A stretch of 64,000 bases of DNA. Source: RUG11462 sp045539315. GTDB lineage: Bacteria; Bacillota; Clostridia; Oscillospirales; Acutalibacteraceae. Positions 58,257-64,000 of the stretch are shown here, in pieces. A program made the position numbers and the translations under genes. The notes under the pieces are model-generated. The model was not told the origin of the DNA. It ran no database searches and worked only from the letters and a program-made list of their open reading frames with translations. The stretch spans positions 11,456 through 75,455 of the forward strand of contig JAZQFC010000030.1 in NCBI GenBank assembly GCA_045539315.1, given 5' to 3'. Within the stretch, counting starts at the first letter, position 1. Each line of letters opens with the position of its first letter.

Positions 58257-60485
58257 TTATACCGCCGTGTGGAAGGTGCGCATAATGACTTCGCGCTGTT
58301 GTTCGCGCGACAGTTTGCAGAAGTTTACGGCGTACCCCGAAACGCGAATGGTCAGGTTCGGGTATTTGTCGGGGTTTTCATACGCGTCCAAAAGCGTTTC
58401 GCGGTTCATCACGTTAACGTTGAGGTGATGCGCATCGTTGAGGAAGTAACCGTCAAGAATCGAAACCAAATTGTTGACACGTTCTTCCTCGGTTTTGCCG
58501 AGCGCGTCGGGAATGATCGAGAAGGTGTTGGAAATGCCGTCCTGCGCCGAAGAATAGGGCAGTTTGGAAACCGAGTTTAAGGAAGCCAACGCGCCGTTTT
58601 GTTCGCGGCCGTGCATCGGGTTGGCGCCCGGGGCAAAGGGTTCGCCCTTCTTTCTGCCGTCGGGCGTGGCCCCCGTCTTTTTGCCGTAGACCACGTTGGA
58701 CGTGATGGTCAGGGCCGACAGCGTGTGCTTGGCGCCGCGGTAGGTCGGGGTCTTTTTAAGTTCCTCGTGCACGAGCACCAACAGATTTTCGGCAATCTCA
58801 TCGACGCGGTTGTCGTCGTTTCCGTATTTCGGGAAGTCGCCCACCGTCAGGAAGTCGACGATGACGCCGTTTTCATCGCGAATCGGTTTCACCGAAGCGT
58901 ACTTAATAGCCGAAAGCGAGTCGGTAATGACCGAAAGTCCCGCCACGCCGAAGGCCATCAGGCGTTCGACAAAGGTGTCGTGCAGGGCCATCTGGGTCTT
59001 CTCGTAAGCGTACTTATCGTGCATATAGTGAATGCAGTTCATGGTGTTGACGTACAAGCGGCACAACCACGAAAGATAGGTCTTAAAGCGGTCGTACACC
59101 TTGTTGTAATCGAGCACTTCGTCGGCCATCGGCTCCATCTGGGGGCCAAGGCGGGTGCCGAACATATTGTCGACGCCGCCGTTGAGCGCTAAGAGAAGCA
59201 GTTTGGCGAGGTTGGTCCGCGCGCCGAAGAACTGCATCTGTTTGCCGACCTTCATGGCCGAAACGCAACAGGCAATGGCGTAATCGTCGCCAAAACTCGT
59301 GCGCATCAAATCGTCGTTCTCATACTGCACCGCGTCGGTATCGCACGAAACTTTGGCGCAGAATTTCTTAAAGCCCTCGGGCAAAGCGTGACTCCAAAGC
59401 ACCGTGAGGTTGGGCTCGGGCGCGGGGCCGAGGTTGTAAAGCGTGTTGAGAATGCGGAACGAGGACTTGGTGACGAGCGTTTGGTGATTGAGGTTCATAC
59501 CGCCGATACTCTCGGTGATCCACATCGGGTCGCCGCCGAACAGTTCGTTGTATTCAGGGGTGCGCAAATGCCGCGCGGCGCGCAGTTTCAAGACCAGATC
59601 GTCCAAAAGTTCCTGGGCGCCCTCTTCGGTCAGCGTACCGTTTTTCAGATCGCGCTCAATGTAAATATCAAAGAAGGTGGCCGTTCGTCCGAAGGACATC
59701 GCCGCGCCGTTTTGCTCTTTGTTAGCGGCCAGGTAGCCGAAATAGGTCCACTGAATCGCCTCGCGCGCGGTGGCGGCAGGGCGCGAAATATCATAGCCGT
59801 ACATCGCGGCCATTTCCTTTAATTTGCCCAAGAACGAAATCTGCTGATAGAGTTCTTCCAGCAGGCGGATACTGTCGGTATCCATCGCCCCTTGGCCGAT
59901 TTGCGCCTTGTCCTTTTTCTTTTCTTCAATCAGGGTATCCACGCCGTAAAGCGCAATTCTTCGGTAGTCGCCGATAATGCGGCCGCGGCCGTAGGCATCG
60001 GGCAGACCCGTCAAGAGTGCGCAATGGCGAGCCGCCTTCATTTCGTCGGTATACACGCGGAACACGCCGTCGTTATGGGTGGTTCGATAGGTAAAATATT
60101 CTTCAATTTTGTCGGAAAGTTTGTAACCGTAGGCCTCGCAAGCCGAACGCGCCATACGAATACCGCCAAAGGGGTTCACGCCGCGTTTTAAGGGCTCGTC
60201 GGTCTGAAAACCGACGATCAGATCCTCATCGGTCAGATATCCGGGCTGATAGTTGCAAAGGGAGGAAACGGTCGAGGTATCGATCGACAAAACGCCGCCG
60301 CGTTCCTGTTCCAAAAGTTTGAGGCGCTCAAGTTCTGCCAGCGCCTTTTTCGTGCGCGCGGTCGGCCCCGCCAAAAAGGAAGCGTCCCCCGTGTAAGGCG
60401 TGTAGTTCTTATCAATGAAATCGCGCACGTCAACGCCCTCTTGCCAGACGCCGCTTGTAAATCCGTTCCATTGTTCAAATCGCAT
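58257..60485 (-). CDS. pflB: Pyruvate formate-lyase
   Basis: 742 residues from ATG 60485 (AAAGGAG nine bases upstream). The frame is open further upstream but that part is riboswitch leader. It converts pyruvate and CoA to acetyl-CoA and formate without oxygen. The paired catalytic cysteines lie in AIACCVSAM, and the radical glycine is in RVSGYAVNF close to the C-terminus. Formate feeds one-carbon metabolism, which explains the ZTP riboswitch upstream. Confidence 0.95.
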   Translation of the reverse strand: MRFEQWNGFTSGVWQEGVDVRDFIDKNYTPYTGDASFLAGPTARTKKALAELERLKLLEQERGGVLSIDTSTVSSLCNYQPGYLTDEDLIVGFQTDEPLKRGVNPFGGIRMARSACEAYGYKLSDKIEEYFTYRTTHNDGVFRVYTDEMKAARHCALLTGLPDAYGRGRIIGDYRRIALYGVDTLIEEKKKDKAQIGQGAMDTDSIRLLEELYQQISFLGKLKEMAAMYGYDISRPAATAREAIQWTYFGYLAANKEQNGAAMSFGRTATFFDIYIERDLKNGTLTEEGAQELLDDLVLKLRAARHLRTPEYNELFGGDPMWITESIGGMNLNHQTLVTKSSFRILNTLYNLGPAPEPNLTVLWSHALPEGFKKFCAKVSCDTDAVQYENDDLMRTSFGDDYAIACCVSAMKVGKQMQFFGARTNLAKLLLLALNGGVDNMFGTRLGPQMEPMADEVLDYNKVYDRFKTYLSWLCRLYVNTMNCIHYMHDKYAYEKTQMALHDTFVERLMAFGVAGLSVITDSLSAIKYASVKPIRDENGVIVDFLTVGDFPKYGNDDNRVDEIAENLLVLVHEELKKTPTYRGAKHTLSALTITSNVVYGKKTGATPDGRKKGEPFAPGANPMHGREQNGALASLNSVSKLPYSSAQDGISNTFSIIPDALGKTEEERVNNLVSILDGYFLNDAHHLNVNVMNRETLLDAYENPDKYPNLTIRVSGYAVNFCKLSREQQREVIMRTFHTAV

Positions 60486-60504
60486 CGTCTTTACTCCTTT
60501 CAAA

Positions 60505-60626
60505 ACAAAAAGGGTAACCCTGAAAGACAGAGTTACCCAGACGGTCGGTACCATATACGCTGCACGACACACTGTGTCCATTCACATTCCGTCAGCATCG
60601 TGCAAGTGGGAACTTTGTCGTTCCAC
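60505..60626 (-). promoter_or_regulatory. ZTP (pfl-motif) riboswitch with intrinsic terminator, controlling pflBA
   Basis: On the minus strand a P1 stem GCACGA/TCGTGC encloses the conserved internal sequence GCTGACGGAA and a GTG/CAC hairpin. About 20 bases on comes CCGTCTGGGTA, which matches the conserved 3' element (CCGCCTGGGCA) of the ZTP aptamer. Its GGGTAAC also forms the left arm of a terminator, GGGTAACTCTG/CAGGGTTACCC followed by T5. Ligand binding would therefore block termination and switch pflBA on. A GTGGAAC/GTTCCCAC hairpin opens the transcript. Confidence 0.82.
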
Positions 60627-60630
60627 CTAT

Positions 60631-60659
60631 ATTCTAATGCCTGCGGCTCTTTTTGTCAA
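60631..60659 (-). promoter_or_regulatory. Promoter of the pflBA transcript
   Basis: On the minus strand, TTGACA (60659-60654) and TAGAAT (60636-60631) are 17 bases apart, just upstream of the riboswitch. Confidence 0.75.
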
Positions 60660-60738
60660 GCCCAACTTCTCGCCGAAGCCCAATCGAACACAGGCGGTTT
60701 GCTTCCACGCTTTGCACAACGAAATTTTTCGAAAAGAC

Positions 60739-60767
60739 TTGACAAACGACCGCGAAGCGGGTATCAT
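60739..60767 (+). promoter_or_regulatory. Promoter of tRNA-Leu
   Basis: TTGACA (60739-60744) and TATCAT (60762-60767) are 17 bases apart, 9 bases before the mature tRNA. Confidence 0.75.
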
Positions 60768-60776
60768 TTAGAGTAC

Positions 60777-60863
60777 GCCGCTGTGGTGGAATAGGCAGAC
60801 ACAAGGGACTTAAAATCCCTCGGTAGCGATACCGTACCGGTTCAAGTCCGGTCAGCGGCACCA
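60777..60863 (+). tRNA. tRNA-Leu (anticodon TAA)
   Basis: The acceptor is GCCGCTG/CAGCGGC, with discriminator A and an encoded CCA. The anticodon stem AGGGA/TCCCT encloses CTTAAAA (anticodon TAA). A long variable arm (CGGTAGCGATACCG) marks it as class II. The T arm is ACCGG/CCGGT around TTCAAGT. Confidence 0.95.
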
Positions 60864-60902
60864 AAAAGAAAGACACGATGAAAATCGTGTCTTTCTTTTT
60901 GG
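60864..60902 (+). terminator. Terminator of tRNA-Leu
   Basis: A perfect stem, AAAAAGAAAGACACGAT with its complement around GAAA, ends in T5. Confidence 0.85.
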
Positions 60903-60904
60903 GT

Positions 60905-61077
60905 TTGTGTCCGTAAGGACACAACATCGTTTGCGAGTTTACTCGCAATATCATTTAGCCGAAGGCTAACATCATTCCGCATTAGCGGACGCAAAACGAG
61001 GTTGCCTTACGGCAAACAGTGTTGTGCTTCGCACAAACGATGTGGGCTTACGCCCAACGAAGTTGCACTTCGTGCAA
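60905..61077 (+). repeat. Array of eight short hairpins (left of the four-helix-bundle gene)
   Basis: Eight perfect small hairpins stand in line. They are TTGTGTCC-GTAA (60905), TTGCGAG-TTTA (60931), TTAGCC-GAA (60955), TCCGC-ATTA (60976), TTGCC-TTAC (61002), TTGTGC-TTC (61022), TGGGC-TTAC (61043) and TTGCAC-TTC (61063), each followed by its complementary arm. Stem sequences differ, but loops are only 3-4 bases. Spacers repeat CATC/ATCAT in the first half and GATG/CGAAG in the second. No gene lies here. Confidence 0.8.
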
Positions 61078-61091
61078 ATGTATGGTATAAT
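61063..61091 (+). promoter_or_regulatory. Promoter of the four-helix-bundle gene, overlapping the last hairpin
   Basis: TTGCAC (61063-61068), the left arm of the eighth hairpin, and TATAAT (61086-61091) are 17 bases apart. Confidence 0.55.
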
Positions 61092-61116
61092 CAATGATAC
61101 AAGTGAGGTGATAGCA

Positions 61117-61473
61117 ATGAAAGAAGACAAACTGTCAGACTTATCTATGCAATTATCTGTTGATGTTTTAAAGCTGACAAAAGAATTGAGGGCAAAACAC
61201 GAAACAGTAATTTCAAATCAAATAGGCAGAAGTGCCACAAGTGTTTGTGCCAATATTGCAGAAAGTAAATACGGTCATAGCCGTGTTGATTTCATTGCTA
61301 AATTGGAAATCGCCTTAAAAGAAGCAAATGAAACCGGCAAATGGCTTGAAATGCTTTTGAAAACTGATTATATTGACGAAGCAACATATAAGTCTATTGA
61401 TAAGATCTGTTCTACTATTCGTATTTTATTGATTGCTTCAATTAAAACTGCGAAAAGCAAGTTGAATAAGTAA
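61117..61473 (+). CDS. Four-helix-bundle protein (23S rRNA IVS / bAvd family)
   Basis: 118 residues from ATG 61117 (GAGGTG upstream). It has the family pattern: LSDLSMQLSVDVLKLTKEL, then IGRSATSVCANIAES, FIAKLEIALKEANETGKWL and a final basic helix. The fold is a pentamer-forming four-helix bundle. Relatives are encoded in 23S rRNA intervening sequences, and others (bAvd) assist diversity-generating retroelements. No reverse transcriptase or rRNA is present here. The gene stands between two hairpin arrays, so a structured nucleic-acid partner is plausible. Confidence 0.85.
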   Translation: MKEDKLSDLSMQLSVDVLKLTKELRAKHETVISNQIGRSATSVCANIAESKYGHSRVDFIAKLEIALKEANETGKWLEMLLKTDYIDEATYKSIDKICSTIRILLIASIKTAKSKLNK

Positions 61474-61488
61474 AAAGGAGATTTAAAA

Positions 61489-62775
61489 ATGGGATTGTTT
61501 GGACCGTCTAAAAAAGAGAAAGCTTTACAAGCTGAAGTAGAAAGATTAACAGGTTTACTCTTACCCGAACAAAGAGATATTGAAAATCTTAATCAACAAA
61601 TATCCAACCTAAAATTGATAATTGCGGACTTAGAAAAGACTATAAATAATAGCAATGGAAAAATTGGCACTTTAAACACACAAGTCAGCAAACTTGATCA
61701 AGAAATATTAGAAAAGCGCAAACAACTTGCTGTTTTTGAAGTTGACATTAATGCATTGGACTATGGTTTGTACAAACCTACTTTTGAGTTTGCGAATTCC
61801 GATTTATACAAAGAAGAATTGAAAAAATTAAGGGATAAACAAAAACAATGCATTAAGAACGATGATGCTGCTTTTGGCAACACAAACTGGCAGGTAAATG
61901 GTAGCGCTGCCCAAGGTCGCACAATGGTAAACAATTATAAGAAGTTGCTATTGCGTGCATTTAATGTGGAGTGTGATGATATTGTTGCTAATGTTAAGGT
62001 TTCGAATTTAGATCGTTCAATTGAAAGAATAGAAAAAATTAGTGAGCAAATATCTAAATTGGGAAAAACTATGGCAATAGGTATTTCACCGGGATATGTT
62101 CGATTAAAAATCGATGAAGTTAAACTGGCATTGGATTATCAGCAGAAAAAGCAAGAAGAAAAAGAGCGTCAGAAAGAATTAAGAGCACAAGAACGCGAAG
62201 AGGCAAAAGTGCTTAAAGAAATCGAAGAGGAAAGAAAACGTCTTAGGAAAGAACAGACACATTATGAAAATGCTTTAAAAACTGTTTTGGCACAAATTGA
62301 GAAAAATGGCGAAACTGCTGAATTGTTGGAAAAGAAAGCGCAATTAGAAAGTCAAATCAATGATACTTCTAAAGCTATTGAAGATGTTGATTATAGAGAA
62401 GCAAATCGAAAAGCAGGGTATGTATATATCATAAGTAATATAGGCGCTTTTGGAGAAAATATCTATAAAATTGGTATGACAAGAAGACTCGATCCTCAAG
62501 AACGCGTGGATGAATTGAGTGATGCTTCAGTACCTTTCAATTTTGACATTCATGCAATGATTTTTACGGAGGATGCACCTGGGTTAGAAACCGCCTTACA
62601 CAATGCTTTCGAATCCAAAAAATTAAATAAAATTAATACACGTAGAGAATTCTTTGCTGTTTCTTTAGATGAAATCAAAGAAGAAGTTCGAAAGAATTTT
62701 GATAAAACTGTCGAGTGGATAGATATACCAGAAGCAGAACAATATCGGCAGTCGAAACTACTAAATAAATTTTAA
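61489..62775 (+). CDS. Coiled-coil DUF4041 protein with T5orf172 (GIY-YIG-like) domain
   Basis: 428 residues. An N-terminal coiled coil (about 8-85) is followed by a DUF4041 region (about 90-225, with WQVNGSAAQGRTMVNNYKKLLLRAFN). A second, charged coiled coil spans 225-300. The C-terminal T5orf172/Mug113 domain covers about 308-400 (GYVYIISNIGAFGENIYKIGMTRR, then ALHNAF and RREFFAV). The family is frequent in phages and mobile DNA and is related to GIY-YIG nucleases; nuclease activity is not proven. It starts 15 bases after the four-helix-bundle gene (AAGGAG upstream), so they form a pair. Low G+C relative to flanks. Confidence 0.82.
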   Translation: MGLFGPSKKEKALQAEVERLTGLLLPEQRDIENLNQQISNLKLIIADLEKTINNSNGKIGTLNTQVSKLDQEILEKRKQLAVFEVDINALDYGLYKPTFEFANSDLYKEELKKLRDKQKQCIKNDDAAFGNTNWQVNGSAAQGRTMVNNYKKLLLRAFNVECDDIVANVKVSNLDRSIERIEKISEQISKLGKTMAIGISPGYVRLKIDEVKLALDYQQKKQEEKERQKELRAQEREEAKVLKEIEEERKRLRKEQTHYENALKTVLAQIEKNGETAELLEKKAQLESQINDTSKAIEDVDYREANRKAGYVYIISNIGAFGENIYKIGMTRRLDPQERVDELSDASVPFNFDIHAMIFTEDAPGLETALHNAFESKKLNKINTRREFFAVSLDEIKEEVRKNFDKTVEWIDIPEAEQYRQSKLLNKF

Positions 62776-62829
62776 AAATCTCGATTTTCAGGCACATTTC
62801 ATTCGTGCCATTAAGTTCAAAACACCCAA

Positions 62830-62862
62830 AAAACTCTCGTTCTTCGGAACGAGAGTTTTTTT
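62830..62862 (+). terminator. Terminator of the four-helix-bundle / DUF4041 pair
   Basis: The perfect stem AAAACTCTCGTTC/GAACGAGAGTTTT with TTCG loop is followed by further T. Confidence 0.85.
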
Positions 62863-62977
62863 ATCCATTGCGAAAGCAATGGTATATCATCACGCGTTAG
62901 CGTGTATATCATCACACCTTTAGGTGTGTATTAAAAACACTTTCGCAATGATGATATACAATGCTCCGCATTGATTT
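62863..62977 (+). repeat. Second hairpin array (right of the four-helix-bundle cassette)
   Basis: Hairpins CCATTGC-GAAA, CACGC-GTTA, CACACC-TTTA and CAATGC-TCC, each with its complement, are separated by the repeated spacer TATATCAT or its complement ATGATATA. CATTGCGAAAG (62866-62876) is also matched by CTTTCGCAATG (62940-62950), so the whole block can fold back. Otherwise 62,776-63,051 holds only the terminator and the next promoter. Confidence 0.75.
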
Positions 62978-62999
62978 ATCACCGCTTTTATGCTATAAT
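62971..62999 (+). promoter_or_regulatory. Promoter of the SPFH-domain gene
   Basis: TTGATT (62971-62976) and TATAAT (62994-62999) are 17 bases apart. The -35 hexamer overlaps the last hairpin of the array. Confidence 0.62.
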
Positions 63000-63051
63000 A
63001 TGTCTATATCCTTTTCACAGGAACGAAATTTTGAATTCTGGGGGAATTTTT

Positions 63052-63852
63052 ATGAAAAAGAATCTTCGCAAACCGCTCATCATTATTGCTGCAGTTTTTC
63101 TGCTGCTTTTGGTTCTCGTGAATTGTTTTACCATTGTAAACGCCGGTCACACGGGTGTTGTGGTGACCTTGGGTAAAGTAAACGATGGCGTTTTGCAAGA
63201 GGGTCTTCACCTCAAAGCGCCGTTTGTTCAAAAAGTGGTAAAAATCGACAACCGCATTGTAAAATTGGAAGTTGACACCGAGGCCTTTTCCAAAGACTTA
63301 CAGACCGTTGCGACAACGCTTGCCATCAACTACCGCGTCGACACCGACAAGTCCTACAGCATTTACAAAAACATCGGCGCCAACTACGAACAGGTGTTGG
63401 TGGTTCCTGCCGTGAACGAGGTCTTGAAGGCCATCACGGCGCAATACACCGCCGAGGAAAGCGTTACCAACCGCACCCTCGTTTCGGACGGTTTGATTGA
63501 AGGGCTCAACGAAAAACTCAACAACATCGGTCTGTACGTGACCGACGTGAATATTATCAATTTCGACTTTTCCGAAGCCTTTATCACGGCTATTGAGGAA
63601 AAACAGGTTGCCCAACAGCAACTCTTAAAGGCCGAAACCGAAAAGCAAACGGCCATTACCAATGCCGAAGCCGCGGCCGAAACGACCCGCATTAAGGCCG
63701 AGGCCGAAGCCGACGCCAACAACAAAATCAAGGCTTCCTTAAACCAGGATATTATCCGCGCAAAATTCTACGAAAAGTGGGACGGTAAACTGCCGCAGGC
63801 TATGGGCAGCGATTCGGTCATCACCAACATTGACGGCGGCGCGGTACAGTAA
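63052..63852 (+). CDS. SPFH/prohibitin-family membrane protein
   Basis: 266 residues from ATG 63052 (GGGGG upstream). One N-terminal transmembrane helix (about 8-28) is followed by the SPFH domain (about 28-190: NAGHTGVVVTLGKVNDGVLQEGLHLKAPF, then VATTLAINYRVD). A charged Ala/Glu/Lys coiled coil (about 185-230) follows. Prohibitin-like proteins form large membrane-bound rings that organise membrane domains and restrain proteases. It stands alone, with its own promoter and terminator. Confidence 0.88.
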   Translation: MKKNLRKPLIIIAAVFLLLLVLVNCFTIVNAGHTGVVVTLGKVNDGVLQEGLHLKAPFVQKVVKIDNRIVKLEVDTEAFSKDLQTVATTLAINYRVDTDKSYSIYKNIGANYEQVLVVPAVNEVLKAITAQYTAEESVTNRTLVSDGLIEGLNEKLNNIGLYVTDVNIINFDFSEAFITAIEEKQVAQQQLLKAETEKQTAITNAEAAAETTRIKAEAEADANNKIKASLNQDIIRAKFYEKWDGKLPQAMGSDSVITNIDGGAVQ

Positions 63853-63879
63853 TTGAAAAAACTATAAACATACGACGTT

Positions 63880-63912
63880 CCGCCCCGTTTGGCAAAACGG
63901 GGCGGGTTTTTT
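63880..63912 (+). terminator. Terminator after the SPFH gene
   Basis: A perfect stem CCGCCCCGTTT/AAACGGGGCGG with a short loop is followed by GTTTTTT. Confidence 0.85.
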
Positions 63913-64000
63913 AAGTGAAGAGTGAAGATTGAAAAAGTAAAAATCCCGATTGCTTGTGCAATAAGTCGGATCGTAGCCATGTCGTTCTGTGGGCCAAGGA
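63913..64000. other. Non-coding end of window
   Basis: No gene or firm structure can be supported in the last 88 bases. A short inverted pair, AAATCCCGATTGCTT with TTGCAATAAGTCGGAT-like sequence, suggests the edge of another small repeat, cut by the window end. Confidence 0.3.

Noticed and set aside
60905..61077. CRISPR array
   Set aside because: The units are palindromes with differing stems and 3-11-base spacers. There are no constant repeats of 25-40 bases, no unique spacers of similar length and no cas genes.
61117..61473. Intervening sequence of a 23S rRNA
   Set aside because: No rRNA sequence surrounds it; the neighbours are tRNA-Leu and protein genes.
61117..62775. Diversity-generating retroelement
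   Set aside because: The four-helix-bundle protein resembles bAvd, but there is no reverse transcriptase, template/variable repeat pair or variable target gene in the window.

Overview
The window reads as two joined pieces of Clostridia-type (Firmicutes) DNA. Bases 1 to about 30,850 are AT-rich (about one third G+C by eye). Bases from about 30,860 to the end are clearly richer (just over half G+C in the genes), apart from two short AT-richer cassettes near 56.3-57.3 and 61.1-62.8 kb. The change is abrupt and lies between genes, so the window is either a real mosaic or an assembly join. Promoters in both halves are ordinary sigma-A type (TTGACA-like, 16-18 bases, TATAAT-like).

Left half, 1-14.9 kb: a dense co-directional housekeeping cluster in the usual Firmicutes order. 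It holds radical SAM protein / TIGR03936, yicC, remA-like, gmk, rpoZ, priA, def, fmt, zinc protease, rsmB, rlmN, PP2C phosphatase, PASTA kinase, rsgA and thiN. Two genes follow that are easily missed: a 52-codon membrane peptide and a 26-codon spoVM. SpoVM implies an endospore former. From 15 to 30 kb come tRNA-Gln, a secreted SH3/C39 protein, cysK-maf, a DUF1846 protein, several secreted or anchored proteins, and a cobalamin-riboswitch operon (DUF4430 lipoprotein plus ECF S component). They are followed by shikimate kinase, two dockerin-bearing transglutaminase-like proteins, a CE2-type esterase and tRNA-Arg. A membrane-anchored cohesin protein at 21.5 kb could hold the dockerin proteins, as in a small cellulosome-like system.

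Right half, 31-55.8 kb: DUF4886 protein, YfhO-type membrane protein, uracil permease plus upp, and a corrinoid methyl-transfer operon (corrinoid protein, two UroD-family methyltransferases, ferredoxin-type activase). A pyruvyl-transferase follows, next to two S-layer-homology paralogues. Then come an epimerase, a GtrB-type glycosyltransferase, PnuC, a bile-salt-hydrolase-family enzyme, a DUF4097 protein, a PepD dipeptidase, and an OPT transporter with a PqqD-like protein. The bile-salt-hydrolase-like enzyme and the corrinoid and pflBA genes fit an anaerobic gut bacterium.

Right half, 56-64 kb: a SLOG/XRE gene pair enclosed by about 165-bp direct repeats, then pflBA under a ZTP (pfl-motif) riboswitch. 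Next are tRNA-Leu, an eight-hairpin array, a four-helix-bundle gene and a DUF4041/T5orf172 gene, a second hairpin array and an SPFH protein. The least explained features are the hairpin arrays around the four-helix-bundle cassette and the short foldback elements behind tRNA-Gln and tRNA-Arg, each of which ends in a copy of the tRNA 3' end.
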